A DNA stretch of 64,000 nucleotides from Leucocoprinus leucothites (taxonomy: Eukaryota > Basidiomycota > Agaricomycetes > Agaricales > Agaricaceae), in NCBI GenBank assembly GCA_013368445.1, contig JAACJO010000020.1, positions 372,001 through 436,000 of the forward strand, given 5' to 3'. Positions 21,979-32,600 of this stretch are shown here, in pieces. Made by a program: the position numbers and the translations under genes. The notes beneath the pieces are model-generated. The model was not told the DNA's origin. It worked only from the letters and a program-made list of their open reading frames with translations, and did not search any database. Position 1 is the first letter of the stretch, and each line of letters begins with the position of its first letter.

Positions 21979-22800
21979 ACATATCTCAGCAACACTGTGG
22001 ATATCACTTGTGGAAGTTGCCTCAGCCATAGTGAAGGGGTTGGACTGAAGGTGGGTACACTGGAATATAGAGTAATTTATGGTGATTGCCTCCCATAGTG
22101 AAGGGTCACCTGCCCTCATCTTTTGCTTTCTTGTTGATCCTAGTGGATTTTTCCCTCTCCAAAATAGCAAAGATAATCAAGGTTACTGCTTCTGGAATCC
22201 AAAGTCAGCCAGGAGATCAACAATCATTTCATAGTTGTCACAGCATTCAATTTGGATCTGCAAGTGAGTAATACATTTGACCCCAACTTTATTGACTGAA
22301 TCTTCACAGGCCAATGCATTGACATAGTCCTATTCAGGCATGCCCAAAGCTAATAAGCACTTAATGCGAAAATTTCCGAAAAGGTATATTCAATGGCAAT
22401 ACAAGATCAATCTGATGCTGCAGCAAGTAAACAATTAGCTACATGACAAATAGCTTTTCCTTTGTGAGGTCCTTTTATAGCAGTAACATCTGAATCCTCA
22501 AGCTGATGCTCTAAAATCTGATAGTGTTTACCCCAAAATTTTCCCTCTTCCAGGCAATAAACTAGCTGCCCTTTTCGAACTGGACATACTGGGTCAATGT
22601 ATTGATAGGGCATGGAAAGGTATTTCTTAGTAGGGGGAGGGAGAAAAACACAGATGGTGTCCCTTTCAACACCCCTATAAAAGCCAGTACAACCATCCCA
22701 GGTACCATCTTCTAAGCTTATACTGCTGTGAATGGCAACTTTCAAGGACCCAAACCTCCTGAGAGATGATAGGTGGGTGATCCAGAAATTTGGTGCTTTA
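21979..22800 (-). pseudogene. KOW-domain gene, third fragment
   Basis: Minus-strand coding remnant. The part from 22745 down to 22407 reads LEDGTWDGCTGFYRG and VRKGQLVYCLEEGKFWGKHY, and looks like the C-terminal part of the gene whose other pieces are at 25334-25872 and 31929-32600. Further down, 22170 to 21979 contains HSVAEICCDTKTENEQD and enters the LTR. Assignment to the same gene rests on strand, order and composition, not on an alignment. The gene resembles the KOW/Spt5-like proteins expanded in Agaricomycetes, whose function is unknown to me. Confidence 0.4.
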
Positions 22801-23524
22801 AATCAGTTTAGTGTGCCAAATTGAATAAGAGAAATGGGAATTCTCACAGATGAGAGGGTGCTTCTGAAGAGGTGTCTCATAATCCTGACTTGGTGCCATC
22901 CAGAGAGCACCTTTGAGCCTCCCATCCACTGGTTCAGGATTCAGTGTTCTGGGTTATTCTTGCTTACAGATAGCAAGGACTGAACAAAGGTTTGGAATGT
23001 GTTGAGCAGTGTACTTGAGCTGGTTGCTACTGTTAACTTGATACCATTTGTGTTCCACCCTTCAAGGGAGTCAAGGGATGATCAGTTCTCACTGCATGAG
23101 TACAAACAAACAGTTCAAATGCCATGTTTCAAATATGAAGTTGCTACAGCTGGCTCATTTGAGCAGTCAAAGCTTGCATCTTGACATCAGCTATGCCCAA
23201 GAGGTTGATGAACTTGATAACACCCATTGTGCCTTTGAGTGGACCTTTGGTAACAATGATCAGGACACCCTCGAGGTGATTGAATCTGGGATCATTCTTG
23301 TTGGCAACTTTTACAGGTTCAGATATATCTCATGGCAGAGGCTTTCCAAAGCAAAGACCATCATTCACAAACTCAACAAACACAGAAAAAACTGTAATAT
23401 GATTGGTCTATGAGTTCCAGTCAGTCCTTGTAGGACCTAGATTTGTGGGAGTGACTTACAACAGAGGCAGAGTCACACATGATGATGGTACCAGTGACAT
23501 CATCAAGATTGACAACATATCTGG
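22801..23524 (+). other. Unrecognised decayed coding-like stretch
   Basis: Several short open frames on + (for example 23048-23413 with ISYAQEVDELDNTHCAFEWTF, and later FVGVTYNRGRVTHDDGTSD near 23440-23500) suggest a broken gene. I do not recognise the family. It is cut on the right by an LTR at 23525. Confidence 0.3.
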
Positions 23525-24153
23525 TGTTTTAGTGATGCTGGCCCAGTCCTAAGCTGGTGCAATAAGTATCAAGTTGATCTTATCAAAGGGGACTCCTTCT
23601 CAGTAAGCAACAAAGTCGTTTACAAAGTCAGAGTTATAATATGGCAATTATAAGAGTAAGACTTTAGTAATTGAGATCTTAAGGGACTTAAGTTTCAATT
23701 CAACTTTGTAGATAAAGGCTCATATTGAGTCTCCACCTAACCAAGTAGAAACGATGTTTCTCCTTGGTAGATGTCAATGACTTATATATGATACAAGTCT
23801 GTATCTATTATTAACTAGGACTAAGGGCTTCTAACGAAAGAAGAGAAGTGTACAGCTTCCTTAACACTAATTAAACTATATAAGATGCAATCTGTCAAAG
23901 AAGCTTTAGAAGTTCTTCTTTGATCATCTGACTAGATCACAAGATAAGTCCAAATATAGCACAGCTATATTTAATAATCACATGACATCAAAACATAAAT
24001 AAATTCAAACAAATCATAATGAGTTATAACAAGACAAAGTAAACAAGTCAAAACAAACTAGGACAATACAAGAACAAATAAGATAAAAACATAATTGCAA
24101 TATTACTTAAGTAAAGCTAGTATTGACTTTGTATTTTATAGGAAATAAATGCT
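23525..24153 (-). repeat. Family-2 LTR, truncated, in LTR-LTR chimera
   Basis: Reverse-orientation LTR homologous to 59786-60448 and to 56601-57266. It starts TGTTTTAGTGATGCTGG. It keeps about 629 of about 663 bp and stops at AAATGCT (24147-24153), where a Gypsy-B-type LTR takes over. Almost every CpG of the 59786 copy is TpG or CpA here. Confidence 0.85.
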
Positions 24154-25333
24154 GTTTTATTTACTTCGTGAAATTCTTGAACACTTCACTAGGATCCTGA
24201 CTAAGTGTGCAGTTTGTGACACTTAGCTGACTTCTACAACTAAGATCTTTTATGCTGAGGCTGTCTCTGTTTCTCTCCAAGGTCAACTGGACCTTGTCTA
24301 TAATCACCCACTCAGTCACACACTGGTGCTGGTGCAGTTGATATGCCTTAACTACAGGCCTTCTTAGCTTGGTAGCTACTTTGCTGTGACACTAGGTTGA
24401 ACTCAAGACATCTTAGAATATTTCTTAGATTAACTAGTAGAAGTTGTTCCTGTTAGAGTTCTCTTAGAAGGTTGATCACTTATTCACTCGAAAATGCTTA
24501 GTTTGTGGTCTGCACACCCTATAGCACTATGGAGGCATAGGATTCCTTGCCTATCCACACGCTGTTGGGCCCTTTTTATATTATTTGAGAGATATGGAAA
24601 TAGACAAACTTATTCTAGAAAGAAATAGATATGACTCAAAATTGACTAATAGAAAATGACTGAATTGTCCTGGATTTGGCTGGGTATACTTTTACTATGC
24701 AACACTGACCAGTAGGTCCATTTGATTGCTAGGTTGTCATATGGGTAGTGGAGTAGCTACCACATGAGTTTCTTTCATTAATCCTTTCTTAATTATGGGT
24801 AAGCATTTTAGCTGTGATATTTTCTTTAACTGAGGACCTCTGCCACATTAATGCAACTTTCAGTTTACTTGGCCAGTACATTTGGATGACTGAGCAGTAT
24901 GGAAATGGCATAGCTAAACAGTAGGGTAGCTAGGTTCTTGTCTTGTACATGTGGAAAACATGGATTGTTGTCTGTTAACCAGTCCATTGGTCCTTCTGAT
25001 CTGGTTCTAGGCCCTGGTCCTTATTTTTAGATTGTTCGGATCATTCTTGGCATGGAGGCTTCCCTTGAGTCCCAAAGAGGTAATTCAGTGATGTGGTGTC
25101 CTGAAGTTGAGGGTTTGAATCCCCAGAATGGTTCACAATAGTAGACAGCTGTACTAGATTACCAGTCTTGCCTGCCATATTGGTTGACTGTATTACTTCT
25201 TAGTAAGTAGCTTTGTAGCTACATTGCTAACACACTATAGGGCTCTTAGGTCTAGCATTATTCTTTTATAATACTAAGTGTGAAATCGCGAAAATATTAG
25301 TATTTCTTGTTTATTTTTGGTTTTTGCATCACA
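24147..25333 (-). repeat. Gypsy-B-family LTR, truncated, copy 2
   Basis: Reverse-orientation LTR homologous to 20650-21978 and 61078-62193. Its U5 end (about 150 bp) is lost at the AAATGCT junction with the family-2 LTR. The other end (TTTGCATCACA at 25333) is intact and abuts the KOW gene. It also contains the extra segment of about 210 bp with the B-box-like GGTTTGAATCC (25112-25122). Confidence 0.85.
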
Positions 25334-25872
25334 ATGTCAAATGAGGTGATACAGTATTTCAGTTGTCTGGGGGGAATCTAGCAAGTACAGATGAACATGA
25401 GTAGGTGAGAGCCCCTTGACAATACTGATGGAGCCAGCATATTTGGAGCTGAGGACCTTAATTTGATCACCTTCTTTCACTTCTCTCCCAGAAGCCAACT
25501 GAAATGCAAGGAGCCTGTCCAATGGTAATACAGCTGGTGATTACAGGAAAATGCGCAAAACATCCACAGAGGGGTAGATGGTGACATGATGGTAATCAGA
25601 AGCAGGCAGGGAGAGGAAAATAAACCCAGCAGAGTCAAACAGGTAGGTGACAAATCTGGGGCATTCAGCATCCTCAGGTGCAGCATGTTTGGGGTTCATG
25701 CCAACCTGGGAAGAGGGTTCTTCTTTCTCTTTCCAGTCAAGATAATCATTCAAATCCTGCGAAGTCATAGGTTTCTCCGGATTCTTTGAGATCTCCAAGT
25801 CCTCTACCTCCTTCTCCTTCCCCTCCGGTGTTATGGCCCAAACAGCACTAGCCATGAAATAGTTAATTTCGA
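25334..25872 (-). pseudogene. KOW-domain gene, middle fragment
   Basis: Minus-strand coding piece. It begins at the edge of Gypsy-D (25872) with EINYFMASAVWAITPEGKE, continues with an acidic linker (DYLDWKEKEE), and PRFVTYLFDSAGFIF. After one stop (near 25540) it has the KOW motif REVKEGDQIKVLSSKYAGSI..VKGLSP. KOW domains are small beta-barrels that bind RNA or protein in Spt5/NusG and ribosomal proteins. The frame joins directly to the 31929 fragment across Gypsy-D, so both are one gene. The Gypsy-B-type LTR cuts the rest at 25333. Confidence 0.6.
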
Positions 25873-26842
25873 TGATATAGTCAATATATTGGGCAACTGT
25901 ATAGACATTAAGGAACCCTACTATAAGACCCTAGTGTAACACACACACTTGTGAAACACAGCACATTCACAAAATGACCATTAATGATCAAGAGTAACAA
26001 GAGGCTATGGGATGATGTCAAGACTTAGTGAATGCAGTTGAGGTGTGTACCCTATGACCCTTTGTGATCTTAGCCTGTAACCTGGGTATTGATCTGGTTG
26101 AAGTCTTTCTCAAAAGAACAATGACAGACTAACTAATCAGAGATCAAAGACTTAGTCTTCTGATCCAGACAGGCACTTGTGCATATTCGTGGAAGTCCTA
26201 TCATTCCAACATTGCTACAGCAGAAATATACCCTTTCATGAAAGATGAAGAAATGCCATATGGGCACTGAATAGCCCACTTGACTATGGAACCAGATTAG
26301 TGGGAACTAATAGGACACATCAGCACTTGACTACTGACTAATAGACATTGTTACAGTTAGGAATGAGCAAATACCTTTTGAGAAAGAACATCACTGTGAG
26401 ATTCATATAAGTTCAGAGTGTGAAGAAGTCTGGAAAAGACTTATTAGCTGTATATTGCATCTAGTATCCAGGAGTGGTGCTAGTCAGTGTCAGTTGTATT
26501 GTGATAGTGCCAAGTGTTCATGAAAGTGACAATTCATGAATACCAGTCTATTACACTTCTGCATTCTAAGGGACTTGCAGTTGTACAGCATCACATAACA
26601 GGGATTGTCGAGTACCTTTCGCAAACTGGTCATTCCATTACAAACCAGTCTACAGACAACTCCCATTATCTTTCATTATCAATCTTTGCACTTTTGTGAA
26701 ACATCCTTCTTTATTGATTAACCTCCCACAAACTTGCATTGAGTTTAGGAGTGTTAGTTGTTATTGTTATTAATGTTACCTATCATTCACTATCTGACTA
26801 CATTCCCTTTATTACCTTAACAATCACATTTCTGCCTCTTTA
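25873..26842 (+). repeat. Family X repeat, left (5' LTR-like) copy of Gypsy-D
   Basis: 970 bp from TGATATAG to CCTCTTTA. The last 490 bp or so match 31440-31928 closely. The first half does not align clearly with the right copy, which must be deleted or diverged there. Confidence 0.55.
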
Positions 26843-29416
26843 TCTGGAGCCCACCATGAGGGGAGTTTCAGTATTGAAGGTGTTTCAAAATTTCTGCACC
26901 TTTTAATTTCACTTCAAATTGTTTTATAAAACTTTCGCATCAGTGAAAAAGGACCCTTGACAATATTATCACTGAGAATGCAGAACCATCAGAAATTGAT
27001 AACCAGAGTCATCAGACACACACTTTGCAAAGAGCAGGTGTCACAGAACCAGTAGATAACCCATAAATGCTGCTTTCAAGAAGAGAAAAGAATAGACAAC
27101 TGACTATGTCACCTGTAAATCCACTTCCAAATGCAGTTGAACATTCTATTTACCAAATGCCTACTCTAGGTTCACTGACAGATATTGAACCAAATCCATT
27201 CATTGTGTCTTCAGACGAACACAGAAGGACCCTACCAGGTCATTTTTCAAATCTGAGTCCACAAACTCAACCACAGCCAATTTTTGAAAGTCAGAATTCT
27301 ACTTCCATGAACTCACAGACTCATCAGTCACAAACTCAGAATCAAAGCATTACACAAAATTCAAACTCAGACAGTATGTCTTCTGCTCCAAATATGCCTA
27401 TGCCCTCTACTTCAGGTGCCCCAAAGTGGGATAGTAGTTCAGGAACACTTAGGAATTTCCTAAGGACACTAGAACATCTATTTAAAGCAACCAGCACCAC
27501 ATCAGACATAGGAAAACCGAATTGGACAACTGGTTATGTTGATGCAGACATTAGCAAAGAGTGGTCCAGCTTTCAAGAATTCAAAGATAATGATTGGGCT
27601 GCCTTTGTGAAAAGACTCAAGAAAGAGTATCCCAAAATGGTTGAGGAGGAGCAAGGTTCTATGAACCAGCTTTGTAAGCTATGCCAGAGCAATCAAGGCA
27701 TTAGCTTAGTAGATGAAGACCAACTACTTAGTTTTAAGAGACACTTTCTCTATATTGCACAGAAGTGTTTAGAACCACCAGCTGTAACTGGGAATCATGA
27801 ACTTGTTGAAATGTTTGTACAAACATTAGCCACTACCTTCCAGGATTCCTTAAATGCATGACTCAGTATACAAGGAACTGTCAAGGTCAATGCAACAGGA
27901 AAAAGCAGACAGGAGGATCCTTACACCTTAGAGGAAGTGATCAATAAAGCAGTAGAACTAGTTAGCAGAAACACTATTGCATGAGCAATGAAGTATGCCC
28001 CAACTAGCATAATAAAAAGAGAAAAGGCAGATGTTGAGTCACAAGCACCTATAGCTTTCACAAAAGAAGAAGCTATGTGAAAAGTGACTTTACCTTTGCC
28101 ACCAGACATAGATTCATTGCAACAAGAAATCAACATATTGAAAACTATGTACGAGAAACAAGAGAAAGGACATGAAAAGCATGAATGGTCAGTGTAGAGT
28201 GCGCTAGATAGTTTGAAGACTATAATGCAGAACAATACATCACAGTCATCTAACTCATCAGTCAGGTATCAGCAGAGTCACGAAAATGTAGCACCTCCAT
28301 GAATGACCTGAAAGTGTTACTACTGTTTCAATACTGGCCATTTGTTCATGATGTGTCCTGTGAAAGCAGAAGATGAGAAGAAAGGCTTAATTTTGGTTGA
28401 AGGATTCTCAGTTCATTTTGTGAATGGAGAAGCTATACTGAGTGAAGCCAACATTTCAATTAGAGATTGCATCAAGAAATATTTACTGGCTACCATAGCT
28501 GCAGTGGCTCTGCAGGAATATGACAAAGATTTTCATGACTTCTTCCATAGAGTAGCAGACACCGGTTATGTAGCAGCTGTAAACTCTCAGATGACAATTC
28601 AGTTGAGACCACAAGCATTTGCAAGCAAGTCCTCTCACAAAGTAGATCAATTAAAGAATAAACTATCTAAACTAGAGGCACTGTTACAGAAAGTGGGTAT
28701 TGAGGACTTGTTGTCTGAGTCAGAAGAAGAAATAGAAGTCTTGTTAGTGAAGCTAGCTAAGTCATTTACCCAGACAAGAAAAGGAGAAAGCTAGACTAAG
28801 AAGTCGGGTTTCTAGAAGGTCCAAGGAAGAAGCCTGCCATTGAGAAAAAGGTTTGATTCTGAAGGCAAAAGGTTTCTGAGGACAATAAAGCAAAGAACTC
28901 AGAAGAATCAGAAAATGAATTAGAGAAAGAAAAAGGGACTCAGGGTGATAATTGAACTTTGACCACCAAATTGCCTGAACTCCCTTATAGAAAGGTACCA
29001 TCTATGGTGCCAGTGGTTGGAATTCCCCCTACGCTAGCGCATTATATGTGACAATACCCCACAAAACTGCCAGGCTACAAGTACAAGGCACTGGTAGAGG
29101 ATGGTGTAGATCCGCAAGAAATAGCAGAAAGATTTATGGGAAGCAAGATTAAACTCACTTCACAAGAACTCATGGTAGTGTCACCTAAGATGGGGGCAGC
29201 TGCTGGGGAGAACATTTCCGTGAAACGAGTATTAGTGGAGGAATCAAGTGACAAGGATAAAGGGGTGTTTGATAAAGTAGAAACCTCAAATGGATTAGTT
29301 CCTGCAGTAGTAGAAGTTAATTCATTAGAAATACCTACTAAGGTACAAGGTGAGATACTGGATGAAGACAGAAAGCGAATAGAGGCATGGACCATTGCAG
29401 ACCCTATCTTGCAGTA

Positions 29417-31009
29417 CAGTGGCTCAAAAAACTGTCCCAATGTTTTCGCATTTTGGACATATTTGCTAATACCAGGGCAGATATATGGCCTAGCATCCTG
29501 AAAATATTCACACAGGTACCTTGACATATTGGGAGCATATATTCCCATGATCACATGACCTTGTCCATCAATGAATTAATAATGAATTATCGAAAATATC
29601 TACTCATTGGGACAGTTTTTTGACCCTCTGTTATCTACCTACTCAATACTTTGTATGACCTCCTCTTGCCCTGATAACTGCCTCAATCCTTCTGGGCATG
29701 CTTTCTATCAGCCTTTGGCACCTTTCTGCTGGAATCTTATTCCACTCCTCTACTAGCCTCTCCCACAATTCAAATACTCCCTTGGGTGGTCTTTCATATG
29801 CCTTCAGCTGGTCCTTCAGGTAGGTCCAGAGGTGTTCAATGGGATTTAGGTCAGGGGATTGTGCAGGCCATGGTAGAACTCGAATGTTGTTGTCCACAAA
29901 CCATTGTTGTCCCAGTTTTGAGGTGTGTTTTGGGTCATTATCCTGCTGGAATATCCTCTCCTCCTCCTCCATCTCCAACTTTTCAAAGCTTTCCACCACC
30001 CCATTGTCCAAAATCTCGCAGTATTGCACTGCATCCATATTCCCTTGAACCTCTATCAGCTTTCCTACCCCATTCCACCCCATACACCCCCACACCATCA
30101 TGTTACCACCTCCTCCATGTTTGACAGTAGGGAGAGTGGTCCTATCTGACAGTGGTTCCCCCCTCTCCTTCCAGGTATACACCTTTCCATCTGACCCAAT
30201 CCTGTTGATCTTTGTTTCATCTGTCCACAACACCCTCTTCCAGTCCTCCACTGTCCAATTCCTATGTTCATGTGCAGAGTCAAGGCATTCCTCACAATGT
30301 TGCTTTTTGAGTAGAGGTCATTTGATCTTGGTTACAGAGCAAAATCCATTATCCTGAAGGGTATTTCTGACAGTTTGGGGTGTGACAGGGTCAGACAGAG
30401 TAGAGTTAATGAAAGTTGTAGCCTGGACAGCATTGTCTAGCTTTCCAGAGGTTATTTGGTGAATTATTGCTTTTTTATCACGAGGAGAAAGCTTGGAAGG
30501 ACGTCCTCCCTTGTTGTTTTCCTTGTCCCCATCAACTTCTTTCTTGATCCTCCCAACAGTAGACTTTCCTAGACCAGTTTTATGTTCAATCTGGCGCAAG
30601 GAATAGCCATCTTTGAGAAGAGAAGTGACTTGGGAGTATTGGGTAGAGGAGATAGCTTTCATGATGTAGTGGCAGGAAGAAAGACAGTTGTAGCCATCTC
30701 AACATGTCAACCAAGGTCACATGATCTTGTTTATTACTCCCACGCCTGCCCTGATGCTCCCCTGGCATGTTACAAGGTAGATACTGGGAGGCTGACAGGG
30801 GGTCAAAAAACTGTCCCAATGAGTAGATATTTTCGACAATTCATTATTAATTCATTGATGGACAAGGTCATGTGATCATGGGAATATATGCGCCCAATAT
30901 GTCAAGGTACCTGTGTGAATATTTTCAGGATGCTAGGCCATATATCTGCCCTGGTATTAGCAAATATGTCCAAAATGCGAAAACATTGGGACAGTTTTTT
31001 GAGCCACTG
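29417..31009 (-). mobile_element. Tc1-like transposon, copy 1
   Basis: A 1593-bp element inserted at TA (29415-29416 and 31010-31011). The terminal inverted repeats are 210 bp (29417-29626 and 30800-31009) and begin CAGTGGCTCAAAAAACTG. Each TIR contains the CAAAAAACTGTCCCAATG core twice, once at the outer edge and once inverted at the inner edge. A single transposase gene on minus fills the middle. A second copy of 1591 bp is at 37139-38729. It interrupts Gypsy-D gag. Confidence 0.95.
29643..30662 (-). pseudogene. Tc1-like DD34E transposase, copy 1
   Basis: This is a cut-and-paste transposase of about 340 codons, the usual Tc1 length. The N-terminal part (from 30662) has a paired-type helix-turn-helix: YSLRQIEHKTGLGKSTVGRI, then GRPSKLSPRDKKAI. 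The catalytic triad is visible: D in VLWTDETK, D in FQQDNDPKHTS and E in SPDLNPIEHLW, with 34 residues between the last two. One in-frame TGA near 30315, where copy 2 has CAA, is the only break I see, so this copy is nearly intact. The start is the ATG at 30662, the first in the frame and about 138 bp inside the TIR edge. Confidence 0.93.
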
Positions 31010-31092
31010 TAACTAACAGGTGCAACAAAAAGAATCCAGGAGTCAACAGAAGAGGAGGTATCTAAGAGGGATAATGAAGATAAGGAATGAGC

Positions 31093-31928
31093 TTTTATGT
31101 AATAAGACAACAACCAGCAGTGATAAAAATCTCATGATATCAGACGAGCAGGGGAAAGCACACCTTCATGAAAGGACATGTCAGCACTTAAACCCCAAAG
31201 AAAACCCAGAGATACTCCTATTGGACAACCTTTCAATAAATCTCCTTTTATTATCAACAATGTGTATGCATCATCCATGTAATTACTCCTTTAGTGTTTT
31301 TGCAAAACCAATATAAACCTTACTCAAGCATATAGTCTAGCAAGAAATCTCACCTGCTAAGGCTATGCTTAGAGACTGTCCCACATGACATATCTGAGTG
31401 AGTAGTAAAAAGTGTATTGAGTGCCCTTTGGTCATAGACCATTAAAGAATTGGAAAACACCTTTCAAGAAAGAACATTATTGCAAGATTCATATAAGTTC
31501 AGAGTGTGAAGAAGTCTGGAAAAGACTTATAAGCTGTATATTGCATCTAGTATCCAGGAGTGGTGCTAGTCAGTGTCAGTTGTATTGTGATAGTGCCAAG
31601 TGTTAGCAAAAGTGATGATTCACAAATACTGGTCTATTACACTTCTGCATTCTAAGGGACTTGTAGTTGTGCAGCATTGCATAACAGGGATTGTCAAGTA
31701 TCTTTCACAAACTGGTCATTCCATTACAAACCAGTCTACAGACAACTCCCATTATCTATTATTATCAATCTTTGCACTTTCATGAAACATCCTTCTTTAT
31801 TGATTAACCTCCCACAAACTTGCATTGAGTTTAGGAGTGTTGGTTGTTATTGTTATTAATGTTACCTATCATTCACTATCTGACTACATTCCCTTTATTA
31901 CCTTAACAATAACATTTCTGCCTCTTCA
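31093..31928 (+). repeat. Family X repeat, right (3' LTR-like) copy of Gypsy-D
   Basis: About 830 bp ending CCTCTTCA at 31928. From about 31440 it matches the left copy (26350-26842). The part 31140-31400 resembles 16820-17040 of copy D instead. The left edge is uncertain; it is set where the gag frame stops. Confidence 0.5.
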
Positions 31929-32600
31929 CCAGTACCTCTAATTTCTCCAAAAAGTAGCTGGTGTCAGGGCACACAGTGGGAACAATGTATTCATAGTGAG
32001 CAGGCCCACTGTTTGAGGATACTATTTTGAGACTTTCTGAACCTGTGGCAGCAATCGCCTGCTGAGGGTCAAATAGATGAGCCAGGTATCTCCGGCTATG
32101 TGTGGGCTGATGGAGGTCATCAAGCAACACTTTACATGTATACCCCATTCGAGGAACAGCAATCACCTCCAAGCACAAATCATCAGCATTGACCTGGTGT
32201 ACAAATGCCAAATCATCTGTGTAAGGGGGGATTTTCAGGTGGATCCAATCACCAGCTCAAGGTGTAAACATAGGCAGCCCTCTCTTGAGGAGCTGCATTT
32301 CATCAAAGAATGAAACTGCCTGAGTTTCCCACCATCTCACTCCTGCCATACCCTTGCAGATTGCAGCAACATCCACCCATTCCCAGGCTTCTACAAATAC
32401 ATGACCAAGTACACCATAGGCTGCAAAGACACTGTGCAGAGCCTGATACCAAATAGTCTGCATGCCCTCATTGGTGCATTCCAGAAGTTGGTAGACCACT
32501 GCATACTCCTCACCAACCTGAAAGACAAGTCAATGAAGCTGAGCACATCGGATGCACTCCACTTACAGGAACAGGTACGTCCCACAGCTCCCAGTCACCT
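31929..32600 (-). pseudogene. KOW-domain gene, 5' fragment
   Basis: The upstream part of the minus-strand KOW gene. From about 32500 down it reads HVFVEAWEWVDVAAICKGM and LLKRGLPMFTP, one stop, then GDWIHLKIPPYTDDLAFVHQ (a KOW-type barrel) and LEVIAVPRM, and finally PDTSYFLEKLEVLV at the edge of Gypsy-D. The next codon is found at 25872, on the other side of the insertion. The pattern of repeated W-V-x-L..Y..DLA/V blocks is that of the Agaricomycete KOW family. Upstream of 32600 the frame becomes uncertain and no start codon can be assigned. Confidence 0.6.

Larger units (their letters stand above)
26953..31092 (+). pseudogene. Gypsy-D gag-like gene, interrupted by Tc1
   Basis: A gag-type protein of roughly 800 codons once the Tc1 element is discounted. 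It starts with a Ser/Gln/Thr-rich region (27067-27400), then a capsid-like part with WDSSSGTLRNFLRTLEHLFK. A zinc knuckle CYYCFNTGHLFMMC (near 28315) is followed by EGFSVHFVNGEAI. Further down (29075-29415) it has the MGSKIKLTSQELMVVSPK segment, which in related Agaricomycete polyproteins precedes a retropepsin (the DUF4100-like region, from memory). Coding resumes at 31012 as LTGATKRIQEST and stops near 31090. Stops at 27861, 27983, 28078 and elsewhere are mostly TGA. Confidence 0.65.
25873..31928 (+). mobile_element. Gypsy-D, gag-only LTR element
   Basis: An LTR-type element inserted in the KOW gene. It has family-X repeats at both ends (25873-26842 and about 31093-31928), a possible PBS beginning TGG at 26845, and a long gag-type frame between them. 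No protease active site, RT, RNase H or integrase is present, and gag is followed within about 100 bp by the right repeat. A Tc1 element sits inside (29417-31009). Flanking bases (TCGA left, CCAG right) do not give a clean target duplication. The KOW reading frame is continuous across the insertion. Confidence 0.6.

Noticed and set aside
29786..30149. Plus-strand Pro/Ser-rich frames
   Set aside because: Antisense of the Tc1 transposase; the mirror frames in copy 2 (37997-38360) behave the same way.
25869..31932. TCGA/CCAG as a target duplication of Gypsy-D
   Set aside because: It requires three separate transitions from CCGG, and removing one copy puts the KOW frame out of register, so it is not supported.
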